Source: Bacteroidales bacterium
Lineage (GTDB): Bacteria; Bacteroidota; Bacteroidia; Bacteroidales; JAIOZK01
Assembly (NCBI GenBank): GCA_021738625.1
Contig: JAIPBS010000004.1
Span: 62,001-126,000 of the forward strand
DNA length: 64,000 nucleotides
Reading direction: 5' to 3'
Shown here: in pieces, positions 34,166 to 45,532 of the stretch
Numbering within the stretch: the stretch's first letter is position 1
How the letters are laid out: each line of letters begins with the position of its first letter
Position numbers and translations under genes: made by a program
The notes under the pieces: model-generated
Told to the model about the DNA's origin: nothing
Seen by the model: only the letters and a program-made list of their open reading frames with translations
Databases searched by the model: none

Positions 34166-34758
34166 GTGAAGATAAAATTCCAGTATAACAAAACATCTTT
34201 ACACCGGCTGAAAAAGCAGCTGGCCATCAGGGAAAGAGCTCTGCCAACCCTGAAAAACAAGGAGGCGGCTTTGCGCGTGGAGGTAAAGAATGCCAAAGAC
34301 CAGGCCGGTTATCTGGATAAAAAGCTCAGTGAAAAAATGAAGGCATACGCGCACATGGTGCAGCTTTGGAGTGAATTTAAGCCCGAACTGGTCCACATAT
34401 GCGATGTAAAAGCAGGCGCCAAAAAAATCGCAGGTGTGAAAACGCCAGTGCTGGAAGATGTTTCCTTTACAATCAAGCCTTTCAGTATTTTCAACAATCC
34501 CAAATGGTATCTCGACGGTGTCAACATTCTGCAAGAGCTTGCCCGTATTTCCATTGAAAAGGAATTCTTTATCCGGAAAATGCAATTGCTGGACCACGCC
34601 CGGAAAAAAACCACCCAGAAGGTGAACCTTTACGAAAAAGTGCAGATACCGGGATTTCAGGATGCCATCAGAAAGATCAATCGTTTTCTTGAGGATGAAG
34701 AAAATCTTTCGAAATCTTCACAGAAAATCGTCAAAAGCAGAAAGGAGGAAGCAGCCTG

Positions 34759-34759
<1 letters not shown>
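34166..34759 (+). CDS. atpD: V-type ATPase subunit D (central rotor stalk)
   Basis: The 197-residue protein has two long helices at its ends (SLHRLKKQLAIRERALPTLK and the C-terminal FLEDEENLSKSSQKIVKSRK) flanking a small head, as in V/A-ATPase subunit D. It turns inside the A3B3 head. The start is GTG at 34166, 27 bases after the B stop. Its stop overlaps the next ATG by one base. Confidence 0.9.
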
Positions 34760-37019
<2,260 letters not shown>

Positions 37020-37154
37020 GATCAGACCTGGAATTGCCCGAAATAATTGCCCGGCATGCAGCCGGAACGGGCAGTCATTCTTATTGGGTTCTGAAATTGC
37101 GTCTGCAATCAGAATCTGATTTTAGCGGAAAGTATTGCTATCAAATAAATGAAG

Positions 37155-37187
37155 AACCCGGCAGCCGGATGGTTGACGGGTTTTTTA
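37155..37187 (+). terminator. Rho-independent-type terminator of the V-ATPase operon
   Basis: A stem AACCCG/CGGGTT with a 16-base loop ends directly in a run of T (TTTTTTATTG). It lies 136 bases after the subunit K stop. Confidence 0.6.
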
Positions 37188-37208
37188 TTGTTAGCGGGTT
37201 TGAAGTTT

Positions 37209-37395
37209 GCCACAAAAGCACTAAAACACAAAGGATCACGAAAAATGTTTTTAACCAAATTATACCGATTCGGAGCAGGTTTGCAATGATTGACCTCCTG
37301 CTCCAATCGGTATAACTGAATCTAACAGAAAAATGTTTTGCATTTTTAGTAAGATTCAGTATACAACTTGGTGAAGCTTTGTGTCTTTGCGTTTT
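37209..37395. mobile_element. 193-bp inverted-repeat element, copy 1 (last 6 bases missing)
   Basis: It starts GCCACAAAAGCACTAAAACA and contains two internal hairpins. The first pairs TTATACCGATTCGGAGCAGG with CCTGCTCCAATCGGTATAA; the second pairs ACTGAATCT with AGATTCAGT. It ends CTTTGTGTCTTTGCGTTTT. It is nearly identical (two differences seen) to 38720-38906 in the same orientation. It lacks the terminal CGTGGC. No protein is encoded. Confidence 0.85.
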
Positions 37396-37446
37396 AAAAA
37401 AGAAAGGCTTAGGATATTTTGTAAAGTGCATGTTACAAAATTTATG

Positions 37447-37454
37447 TATTTTTG
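37447..37454 (+). promoter_or_regulatory. Putative -7 element for the AAA/DUF4143 gene (TATTTTTG)
   Basis: TATTTTTG fits TAnnTTTG, 18 bases before the ATG at 37473. TTTG at 37418-37421 could be a loosely spaced -33 element. Confidence 0.55.
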
Positions 37455-37472
37455 TAAAACAGACTTTGCAAA

Positions 37473-38669
37473 ATGGATAAACTAATTGAATATTCGAGAC
37501 TTAGAATCAACTCCGTTAATACGGATTTCAAAAGGTATTTGTGGAAGGAAATTAACTGGAATAACCGTTTGATCGCAATTACCGGTGCAAGAGGTATTGG
37601 CAAGACTACACTTTTGCTTCAGTATATCAAAGAAAATCTGGCACAAAAACCGGGTGAGGTGATTTACGTCAGTATGGATGACCTTTATTTCTCGAAGAAC
37701 ACTTTGGTTGATTTTGCAGATGCATTTGTGAAAAGAGGAGGTAAATATCTATTTCTTGACGAAATCCACAAATATCCAAACTGGTCGCAGGAAATTAAAA
37801 ACATCTATGATTATTTTGCTGAGCTGAAAATCGTAATAACCGGTTCTTCTGCGCTAAATATTTACAAGGGCAAAGCCGATCTCAGCCGGCGGGCCATTAT
37901 GTATAATATGCAGGGAATGTCTTTCAGGGAGTTTCTTGAACTAAAGTATAAGCTAAATTTCAACCACCTGGAATTGGAAGAGATACTGTCTAATGCCCAT
38001 GAAATAATCCCTCAAATACTTGATAAAACGAAGCCTCTGAAATTTTTCGAAGAATATCTGCGATTCGGATATTATCCTTTCTTTGTTGAAGGAGAAGATG
38101 ACTTTAATATACGGCTGAAACAAACTATAAGCCATGTATTGGAAACCGATCTTCCTTCGGTTGAAAACATTGATTATGGTGCTGTTCACAACATCAGAAA
38201 ACTTCTTGGTATTTTATCGGAAATAGTTCCCTACAAACCCAATGTACTCAGTCTGAGTGAAAAGATTGGTGTAAGCAGGGCAAGCTTGCTTAAATACCTT
38301 AATCTACTTGGCAATGCCGATCTCTTAATGTTACTGCTATCCGACACAAAAGGCATAAGCCGCCTGAACAAGCCCGAAAAAGTTTATCTCAACAATCCCA
38401 ATTTGTTCCATGCTTTATCCGGGGGTCCCATTAACAAAGGCTCTATCCGGGAAACCTACTTTTTCAATCAATTGAATCAATCACACCAGGTAACTTCATC
38501 ACGGATTGCGGATTTCACTATTGACGGAAGATACACTTTCGAGATCGGAGGCAAAACCAAAACCCGGAAACAAATCAAAGATTCAACAAATGCATTTGTA
38601 GCTGCCGACAACCTGGAATTTGCCTTTGAAAATAAAATACCGCTCTGGTTGTTTGGGTTTTTATACTAA
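37473..38669 (+). CDS. AAA-family ATPase with DUF4143 domain, flanked by a repeat pair
   Basis: The 398-residue protein has Walker A GARGIGKTT (residues 38-46), Walker B KYLFLDEIHKYPNW and sensor VITGSSALNIYKG. A winged-helix region follows (SLSEKIGVSRASLLKYLNLL), then a C-terminal DUF4143 nuclease-like part (FTIDGRYTFEIGGKTKTRKQ). Such proteins are abundant accessory genes of Bacteroidota and archaea with undefined function. Two nearly identical copies of a 193-bp element lie 77 bases upstream and 50 bases downstream in the same orientation. A distant paralogue lies at 45533-46765. Confidence 0.88.
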   Translation: MDKLIEYSRLRINSVNTDFKRYLWKEINWNNRLIAITGARGIGKTTLLLQYIKENLAQKPGEVIYVSMDDLYFSKNTLVDFADAFVKRGGKYLFLDEIHKYPNWSQEIKNIYDYFAELKIVITGSSALNIYKGKADLSRRAIMYNMQGMSFREFLELKYKLNFNHLELEEILSNAHEIIPQILDKTKPLKFFEEYLRFGYYPFFVEGEDDFNIRLKQTISHVLETDLPSVENIDYGAVHNIRKLLGILSEIVPYKPNVLSLSEKIGVSRASLLKYLNLLGNADLLMLLLSDTKGISRLNKPEKVYLNNPNLFHALSGGPINKGSIRETYFFNQLNQSHQVTSSRIADFTIDGRYTFEIGGKTKTRKQIKDSTNAFVAADNLEFAFENKIPLWLFGFLY

Positions 38670-38719
38670 CCTGCATGATTCAGCAATAATTACCAATTAC
38701 TGCTTAGCACTTTTGATTT

Positions 38720-38912
38720 GCCACAAAAGCACTAAAGCACAAAGGATCACGAAAAATGTTTTTAACCAAATTATACCGATTCGGAACAGGTTTGCAATGA
38801 TTGACCTCCTGCTCCAATCGGTATAACTGAATCTAACAGAAAAATGTTTTGCATTTTTAGTAAGATTCAGTATACAACTTGGTGAAGCTTTGTGTCTTTG
38901 CGTTTTCGTGGC
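38720..38912. mobile_element. 193-bp inverted-repeat element, copy 2 (complete)
   Basis: The ends GCCACAAAAGCACTAAAGCA and the reverse complement of TTTGTGTCTTTGCGTTTTCG-TGGC pair imperfectly over about 25 bases, as terminal inverted repeats. Internally it has the same two hairpins as copy 1. It lies just downstream of the AAA/DUF4143 gene. Confidence 0.85.
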
Positions 38913-38938
38913 AAAGTAAAGACGCTTGACAATAAACT

Positions 38939-40330
38939 TTAAAACGGCCTTAACAACAACACCCCGGCCTGGTACACCTCATCCATCACCAGGGGGATTG
39001 ACCACCTTGCGCTGATCACCAGCATGATGAAAACGATTTCGTTGCCGCCGATCCAGCGGATGTTCTTGGTGAGTTGATCCAGCCAATTGCGAAACAATGT
39101 TAGAATATATGCCGATAACACCGCAATGGCAGGATAAGCCGGAAGAAAATAACGATGCTCTTTGGCGTTGAATACCACTGCCAGAAAAATCAAGTAAGTA
39201 AAAATCCAGCAGGCCATGAAAAGAAACTGCCATTGATACGTTGGATTTTTGAACTTCCTGAAATATTTTACAAGATTCAGCCAGGCCAGGGCAAGCAAGG
39301 GGGATAAAAAAAGAACACCCAAAACAAACAGGAAAATTGCGGGCGGACGTTGTGACTTGATCTGAAAAAAACTATCCAGGACGCCGGTTTTCGGAAAATA
39401 TTTATAAACGGGCGAGCCATACACCTCCATGTTTTTAAGCAACCAGAAAAGCGTTGCCAGTATAAAAACCCCCACAAACAAAAGCATAAAACGATTTGTA
39501 AAAAACCTAAGCAATCCTTTTGCGGTAGTAAAACTTTTGTAATTGTGCAAAATGTAAAACAGCATAACCCCAATCACATAAAAGCCGGCTGTTTGTTTAA
39601 ACAGGTAGGCGATGCCGGCAGCTAACCCGCTCAAAACAGGCAATAACCAGCTTTTGCTTTTATAGCCTTTCAGAAAGAAAAGAGCGGACAAAACAACAAA
39701 CACGGCACTCATGCCGTCGGCCCAGATTTTATGCGCCACAAATATTTCCACCGGGTTTACCGCCATCAGGAGAGCGGCGATCAGGCCGGTGGTGTTTCCG
39801 AAAAACTGCCGTCCCAGAAAAAAGGTGAAAAGGATCAGCATTAAACTGAAAACGAAAGGAATGATGGCCAGGTAAAACTGGGCGTCGAAAATGGTTTCCG
39901 GTTTTGCTCTTTTTATTTCTTTCCCTATGAAGGTGGACGAGACAAAATACCCATTGCTTTTACCGATGCTCTGCTGCGACAGCATGATCACAAATGGCAG
40001 GGCGGGCGAATTGTTATACAAAGCGTTGTCGTAATATCCCCTTCCGCGGGCATACATATTTTTCAGCAACCTGCCGGTATCGGCCTCAGGGGCAAGCATG
40101 ATTTCCGTGAGCTCGCTTTTGCCGTCCAGCGAAAAAGACTCATAATCCACCCCTTTGATATTGTAGCCATCCAGTCCGCACGAATCCAGCTTCATGCCCA
40201 GGGCTACATAATGAAACTCATCTCCCGAAACATGCGGTAGCCAAAAGGAATTTATCCGCAAATAGCCGGCAAAAACCAAAATGATCAGCATTGCAAGCCA
40301 TACGCGATATTTCCTGTAAAGTTCAACCAA
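38939..40330 (-). CDS. GT-C type glycosyltransferase (ArnT/PMT-like membrane protein)
   Basis: The 463-residue protein has about eleven membrane helices. The first periplasmic loop carries an acidic pair (VSGDEFHYVALGMKL) as in the ArnT/PMT (GT39, GT83) families, which move sugars from polyprenyl phosphate to an acceptor outside the inner membrane. Acceptor and sugar are unknown. The apparent start is TTG at 40328-40330, 22 bases after a -7 element; an internal ATG at 40291 would cut into the first helix. It is divergent from the next membrane protein gene. Confidence 0.8.
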   Translation of the reverse strand: MVELYRKYRVWLAMLIILVFAGYLRINSFWLPHVSGDEFHYVALGMKLDSCGLDGYNIKGVDYESFSLDGKSELTEIMLAPEADTGRLLKNMYARGRGYYDNALYNNSPALPFVIMLSQQSIGKSNGYFVSSTFIGKEIKRAKPETIFDAQFYLAIIPFVFSLMLILFTFFLGRQFFGNTTGLIAALLMAVNPVEIFVAHKIWADGMSAVFVVLSALFFLKGYKSKSWLLPVLSGLAAGIAYLFKQTAGFYVIGVMLFYILHNYKSFTTAKGLLRFFTNRFMLLFVGVFILATLFWLLKNMEVYGSPVYKYFPKTGVLDSFFQIKSQRPPAIFLFVLGVLFLSPLLALAWLNLVKYFRKFKNPTYQWQFLFMACWIFTYLIFLAVVFNAKEHRYFLPAYPAIAVLSAYILTLFRNWLDQLTKNIRWIGGNEIVFIMLVISARWSIPLVMDEVYQAGVLLLRPF

Positions 40331-40352
40331 ATGATTTGATTTTGATTATAGA

Positions 40353-40360
40353 CAAATGTA
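40353..40360 (-). promoter_or_regulatory. Putative -7 element for the GT-C gene (TACATTTG)
   Basis: An exact TAnnTTTG match on the minus strand, 22 bases before the TTG start. It supports a start near 40330. Confidence 0.55.
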
Positions 40361-40431
40361 TGAAAAGCAGCTAAAAACAAATACAAAACGTTTTGATTTT
40401 TTCTGATAAATATTAATTTTACAAAGCTGAA

Positions 40432-42039
40432 ATGAAGCAAAACCAAATGAAGCAAAAAGAATTACCAACCGTTAAAAGTACTGGCAGCAGAAACATAAAT
40501 ATTTTGTTGATCATTTTGATTTCCGTGTATTTCAGCCTCTTCTTTTTATACGAGCAAAATATGACCAATTTCGATTATGGCAAGCTGGTGAAATACGGGG
40601 AGGTGATCGTAGAAAAGGGAGAAGTGTTCAGCACCAATTATTTTTCTTATACCCATCCTGATTATCCATTTGTGAACCACCACTGGGGCTCAGGCCTGAT
40701 CTTTTATTTTGTGCATCAGTTGTTTGGCTTTGGCGGATTGACCATCATGGGCCTGTTGCTCAACCTTGGCGCCTTTCTGATCATTGTTAACCTGTCCAGG
40801 AAAACCGGCAGTATGCCGACTACTGTTTTTTTGATAATCCTGAGCATACCGCTTATTGCATCCAGGAACCAGCCCCGGCCCGAGGCTTTCAGCATATTCT
40901 TTTTTGCACTCAGCATTTTTCTTTTGTTCAGTTGGTACAAAGGCAAACTCAACCGCAACTGGCTTTTTGCTTTGCCTGTAATCCAATTGCTTTGGATTAA
41001 CATACATGTGCTATTTTTCTTTGGCTTGTTTTTGCAAGGTGTTTTTTTACTGCAATTGTTGCTGAACAAAACAAAAAAAGCTGATCTGCTCTTCTTTTCT
41101 ATTATTTTGCTGCTTGGCGTCGCTTTCAGCTTTATCAACCCGTTTTTTGAAAAAGCCGTTTTTTATCCTTTCAGCATCATGGGTGATATACAGTATGCCG
41201 TTAGCGAAAACACACCGCTTTTTGAGTTAGGCGCCAGGCGTGGCTACCCGGCATATTTTATCCAGTTCGAGCTGTTGTTCGGGATAAGTTTATTGCTTAT
41301 TTATTTCTGGATAAAAAACCGCAAACAATCTTTTCCTTACCTGTTTGTATTAATCTGGCTTATCGTTTTCGGTTTGCTCACTCTTTACAGGATAAGGGCC
41401 AATGTGTTTTTCGGGTATTTGTTAATTTTGTTCGGGAACCAGACTTACAGCCTGACCCACCCACGTTATCACAAATGGCAGAACATATTTGCAGGCACTG
41501 CAAGTGTTTTATTGGTATTTCTTATTTCGGTTGTTGGCTTTAAACAGTACAACCCATACCACAGCGAAATTCGACATTTTGGGATTGGCATTGATAAAAA
41601 CCTGGACGATGCCGCTGAGTTTTTTAAGGAGCATAAAATAAAAGGCCCCATTTTCAACAATTTTGATGTAGGCGATTACCTGGTTTATTATTTATTCCCT
41701 GAAGAAAAGGTGTTTGTCGACAGCCGGCCTGAAGCCTACCCGCCGGGCTTCTTCACAAAAACCCTTGTCCCGGCTTTATTTGATGAAAGAAAATGGCTGG
41801 ACCTTGATCTTAAGTATAATTTCAATGTGATCTTCCTGGGAAAACATTTGCAGGTGATCCCTTTTATTAAACGACGCCTGCTCGACAGCAACTGGTTTGT
41901 GGTTTACAATGATAGATACAACATTATTTTTATTGAAAACAATGCCGTCAACAATTACCTGATACGCAACGAACTGATAAGAAAGCAAAATATGGAGATC
42001 ATGAGAGAACAACTGCAGAAATCCGTACCAACACCTTAG
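40432..42039 (+). CDS. Multi-pass membrane protein, possibly GT-C-like glycosyltransferase
   Basis: The 535-residue protein has about ten membrane helices followed by a soluble C-terminal domain of ~160 residues. Loop 1 contains the pattern NHHWGSGLIFYFVHQLFG, and the C-terminal part has FNNFDVGDYLVYYLFPEEKV then FVDSRPEAYP, a signature seen in uncharacterised bacterial membrane proteins related to GT-C enzymes. A role in surface glycan assembly is inferred from its divergent partner at 38939. Starts at 40432 and 40447 are both possible. Confidence 0.7.
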   Translation: MKQNQMKQKELPTVKSTGSRNINILLIILISVYFSLFFLYEQNMTNFDYGKLVKYGEVIVEKGEVFSTNYFSYTHPDYPFVNHHWGSGLIFYFVHQLFGFGGLTIMGLLLNLGAFLIIVNLSRKTGSMPTTVFLIILSIPLIASRNQPRPEAFSIFFFALSIFLLFSWYKGKLNRNWLFALPVIQLLWINIHVLFFFGLFLQGVFLLQLLLNKTKKADLLFFSIILLLGVAFSFINPFFEKAVFYPFSIMGDIQYAVSENTPLFELGARRGYPAYFIQFELLFGISLLLIYFWIKNRKQSFPYLFVLIWLIVFGLLTLYRIRANVFFGYLLILFGNQTYSLTHPRYHKWQNIFAGTASVLLVFLISVVGFKQYNPYHSEIRHFGIGIDKNLDDAAEFFKEHKIKGPIFNNFDVGDYLVYYLFPEEKVFVDSRPEAYPPGFFTKTLVPALFDERKWLDLDLKYNFNVIFLGKHLQVIPFIKRRLLDSNWFVVYNDRYNIIFIENNAVNNYLIRNELIRKQNMEIMREQLQKSVPTP

Positions 42040-42140
42040 CATAGCAATTAAGATATAAGATGAGATTTTTTGCTGGATGGTTTATAAATGATAAATTAGC
42101 ACTGGAATAAATTAATAATGTATACACAAATTAGAGCATA

Positions 42141-42935
42141 ATGAGATCAAAGCAAAGTTTGTTGTTAATCATAATGATGATCCTGCTTAATCATCACTAC
42201 ATGTTTGCGCAGGAAAGCGCACAAAATCAGAAAAATGATAATAAAGCTGTTAACAATCCATGCCCCGAAACTCCAACGGTTACTTATGAAGGGCAGGTTT
42301 ACAACACAGTAAAGATTGGCGATCAATGCTGGTTAAAAGAAAACCTGAATGTTGGGGAAATGATAATGAATACTGAAGAAATGGAGGATAACGGAGTGAT
42401 TGAAAAATACTGCTATGACAACGATGCGGACAGTTGTGCCAAATATGGAGGATTATACCAGTGGGATGAAATGATGCAATACTCCAATCAGCCGGCAACA
42501 CAGGGTATCTGTCCTCCGGATTGGCATATCCCAACGCATGAGGATTGGGTGATCCTTGAAGGGGAAGTTGATAACCACTACGATCGTTGGGATGAAATAT
42601 GGGATGGGACGTCAATTAATCGCGGCTATGATGTAGGCTATAATCTTAAAACAACTGATGGATGGAATCCTTATGCTTATGGCGCAGATTCAGTTGGATT
42701 TTCAGGCATGCCTGCTGGAAACCGAAACCTGCTGGGCAATTTTAATAGCATAGGCAACTATGCTATTTGGTGGGTTTCGGAAACATCGGTTGATAAAGAA
42801 GGGAAAGACAGTGAAAAACCTAACAACGATGAATCAGCGCTTTATCGAAGCCTTAGTCATCAACTCCACCAGGTTATTATGCAAACTGCCAGTAACAAAA
42901 ATGCCTTTAGTGTAAGGTGTGTAAGAAATTATTAA
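42141..42935 (+). CDS. Secreted FISUMP-domain protein
   Basis: The 264-residue protein has a signal peptide (SLLLIIMMILLNHHYMFAQ). It is followed by a Fibrobacter succinogenes major paralogous (FISUMP) domain: VYNTVKIGDQCWLKENLNVG, YGGLYQWDEMMQY, GICPPDWHIPTHEDWVIL, GFSGMPAGNRN and the closing NAFSVRCVRNY. The family is surface-exposed in Fibrobacteres and Bacteroidota, and its function is unclear. It converges with the 811-residue surface protein at 42968. Confidence 0.87.
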   Translation: MRSKQSLLLIIMMILLNHHYMFAQESAQNQKNDNKAVNNPCPETPTVTYEGQVYNTVKIGDQCWLKENLNVGEMIMNTEEMEDNGVIEKYCYDNDADSCAKYGGLYQWDEMMQYSNQPATQGICPPDWHIPTHEDWVILEGEVDNHYDRWDEIWDGTSINRGYDVGYNLKTTDGWNPYAYGADSVGFSGMPAGNRNLLGNFNSIGNYAIWWVSETSVDKEGKDSEKPNNDESALYRSLSHQLHQVIMQTASNKNAFSVRCVRNY

Positions 42936-42967
42936 AAGCCTATATTTTTCTATTTCAATAAATCTGA

Positions 42968-45403
42968 TTATTGATCTGCTTCTTTAAACATCATTGGGTA
43001 TATCCTTTTCACACTATCAGGTACCTTGTCATAATCATAAACAAATTTCTCTATTGTACCATCTTCACGTAAAACTTCGTATGTTAACTGTCTTTTCCCA
43101 CTCCAATTCTCAATATTGGTGTAATATTCCACCAGGTCAGGCCTGAGTTCCCAATCCAAACCATCGGGATCACCATATGCAAAATCCAGATTTTGAAGAT
43201 GTACTTTTTCTCTTGTTGTCCTTACGGTTGAGCAGTTATGATCGTCACCAGTATATCCCAGTAGTGAGTTACCCATTGGATAAGGAGGGACACTAAATAC
43301 TGTCTCGTATGTGGGGGAAGGCAAGCCAAAGTAGTCCCATGGGTCTGGCTCCATAACTGCGCCCATGCCAGTTCCAAGTTCCTGGTTCATTATTGCATTA
43401 TTGTTGTTACCCCATGTTGGATGGATGCCATTACCTATGGGGTCAGTAAAACAGACTGTGGTTGTGTTTATTATAGGGCCGTATCTATCCTGAATAGCAG
43501 AAGCTGTGCCTCCACATTCATCAGACCAGTAAATGCCCATCTCATTTGGTTGTGCTGTATATCCTAGTCCTTCGGGATGTTCAACAATATTTTGAGGCAA
43601 TGCTTCAACAGGATTGAATGTAGGGAGTATATTATTTAGATTGTAAAGAGTATTATTGTAATTTGTTTCTACTGAATCTACTGATACAAGTGATGAGTCA
43701 TTGAAGATATGTATCATCGGTGGTTCAACCCATGCAAAAGTGACATTCCAGATGTAATCTTCTTGAGTGTAAATAGCTCTCCTAAATCCCTCGTTATAAA
43801 GTTCCCACTCAAAATCAGAAGGGACTAAAGAGTAATCCTTCGTCAAACTCAACAAATACTTATCACCCATCAACTCACGGAAGTTTGTCGGGCGTTTTGT
43901 GCTAAGAATTTGTTTTCTGTTATTTTTCTTTTTACTAAACTCCTTGCCGGTCAGGTTTACTTGCATGGAATTGTTGAAACGGCTTTCAGGTACCACCGTG
44001 GCCCAGGTATGGAAAGGGGTGTAATCTCCATGCCTTATAGTAACCGGGTAATAAGTTACCGAATCAACCGGGCTATTCAGCTGTATCTCATAGCGGCCCT
44101 GGCTGTCGGTGGTGTCGTAATGCATATAGCCATTCTCTTCTATGATGACCACGGCGTTTTCCACCAGCAAAGCGGTGTCGAAAATATCTTTTATCTGTCC
44201 GCTCAGATCAGGCAGGCTTTGTACCTGCACTGTGAAAAAAACCGTGTCGGATAAATCACCGTCGGTTATTTTAATGCCAATTTCGCTTTCACCATAACCG
44301 TCGGTTTGCAGGCTGTCGATAAGCAGGGCATTGTCTTGCAGGTAGAGGTTTATCAAAGCGGCATTGCTTTGCTGCACAAGCTGGAAGCTTAACGAATTGG
44401 GATAGGCTTCATTAACAAAGTCGTTCAGGTCACTGATCAGTGTATCCTGCTTGCTGTCTTCTGCCAACATATGATCAGGAATTTGCATGGTGTATTGGAT
44501 CAAAACAGAGGCTTCGATTTCAGCCTGCATGCCCGGGTCCTGCGGGTCGGTGGCAGTCAGGTTTGTGGAGTATTCGCCCTGGGGCCGCTTGTGCATTTTC
44601 AGCAAACTGTCCTGAATATAAAAATCTTCTCCTTCGGCTTCAAAAATGCTTTGATCGTCGTTGTAGATATGAAGGTTCAAATTCCACCAGGGGGATTGCT
44701 GCAAGGTGAACATACTGCTGTCGATGTCATTTAAAGGCTCCGGCCCGGCGTTTCCTGTGATCACGCCAAGCAAAGTATCGTTGATGGGTGTATTCAGGCT
44801 GAGCTCTAGCGGGGAGGTGTTTTCTTTGGTGAGGGTGATCTTGTCGTTTTCAACTTTAAGTTGTTTGAGTGTTGTGGGGGAAATCCCGCCGTGGTATTCC
44901 GATTGCAACCGGCTGCTTCCCTTGCCGTTAAAAATTACTTTGGCTGAAAAGTTTTTGCCTTCGGTAATAAGGGTGATATAATAATTGCCGGGGCTCACTG
45001 CTTTCCCCAAGCGGTTGTACCCGCCCCAGCGAATGGTGTAAATGCCGTCTTTGTTGATCTTCAGCTTATCCACTTGATTGCCTTTCAGGGAGGTGACTAA
45101 AATGGCGGCCTTTCCCCGCACCTTCACCTGGAAGCTGCACTGCTCACTGAAAGGATTGGGGTACACCTGCTTGATGATATAGTCGGAGGCTTCCTCCAAA
45201 AAGGTTTTGTCGACTGTAAGCACAAACACACCTTCAGCATCGGTATAAACCGAATCAATGGCCGCGCCCTGGTACCAGTAAACCGCCTTTGCATTTTCGA
45301 TGGGATTGGATTTTTTGTCTTTGTACTGGCCCGTGAGGGTGACGGTTTGGGCGGAGAGCTGCATCAGCGATATTGTAAAAATGAAAAACAAAATTCTTCT
45401 CAT
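42968..45403 (-). CDS. Large secreted protein with an internal FlgD-like domain near the N-terminus
   Basis: The 811-residue protein has a signal peptide (to SAQ at 19) and an Ig-like carboxypeptidase-regulatory fold. Residues 79-158 look like a FlgD/T9SS C-terminal domain (QVYPNPFSEQCSFQ, GIYTIRWGGYNRLGKAVSPG), but at the wrong end. Cadherin-like and Ig-like domains follow to ~480. The last ~320 residues include MNQELGTGMGAVMEPDPWDY, which resembles a metalloprotease HExxH region whose two His are replaced. It is probably a surface protein; the function is not recognised. It is transcribed alone. Confidence 0.72.
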   Translation of the reverse strand: MRRILFFIFTISLMQLSAQTVTLTGQYKDKKSNPIENAKAVYWYQGAAIDSVYTDAEGVFVLTVDKTFLEEASDYIIKQVYPNPFSEQCSFQVKVRGKAAILVTSLKGNQVDKLKINKDGIYTIRWGGYNRLGKAVSPGNYYITLITEGKNFSAKVIFNGKGSSRLQSEYHGGISPTTLKQLKVENDKITLTKENTSPLELSLNTPINDTLLGVITGNAGPEPLNDIDSSMFTLQQSPWWNLNLHIYNDDQSIFEAEGEDFYIQDSLLKMHKRPQGEYSTNLTATDPQDPGMQAEIEASVLIQYTMQIPDHMLAEDSKQDTLISDLNDFVNEAYPNSLSFQLVQQSNAALINLYLQDNALLIDSLQTDGYGESEIGIKITDGDLSDTVFFTVQVQSLPDLSGQIKDIFDTALLVENAVVIIEENGYMHYDTTDSQGRYEIQLNSPVDSVTYYPVTIRHGDYTPFHTWATVVPESRFNNSMQVNLTGKEFSKKKNNRKQILSTKRPTNFRELMGDKYLLSLTKDYSLVPSDFEWELYNEGFRRAIYTQEDYIWNVTFAWVEPPMIHIFNDSSLVSVDSVETNYNNTLYNLNNILPTFNPVEALPQNIVEHPEGLGYTAQPNEMGIYWSDECGGTASAIQDRYGPIINTTTVCFTDPIGNGIHPTWGNNNNAIMNQELGTGMGAVMEPDPWDYFGLPSPTYETVFSVPPYPMGNSLLGYTGDDHNCSTVRTTREKVHLQNLDFAYGDPDGLDWELRPDLVEYYTNIENWSGKRQLTYEVLREDGTIEKFVYDYDKVPDSVKRIYPMMFKEADQ

Positions 45404-45532
45404 GACATTGTAATAATTTGGTTCTGTTTTAAAACATAAAAATAGAAATTATTTTCCTATTAACGAAATTATTTGTAATTTTACTAATTGGCAAAAGACA
45501 ATTTGATAACTAATTACTAAACACCAATTAGT

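Larger units (their letters stand above)
37020..37472. other. Intergenic stretch after the V-ATPase operon
   Basis: It holds a TGCCCG/CGGGCA stem near 37047-37073, a terminator at 37155-37187, the first copy of a 193-bp inverted-repeat element (37209-37395) and a -7 element at 37447. No coding frame of note is present. Confidence 0.75.

Noticed and set aside
37209-37395. Part of an rRNA or tRNA gene because of strong hairpins
   Set aside because: The stems do not form a tRNA cloverleaf, there is no TTCGA arm or CCA, and the sequence is an inverted-repeat element found twice.
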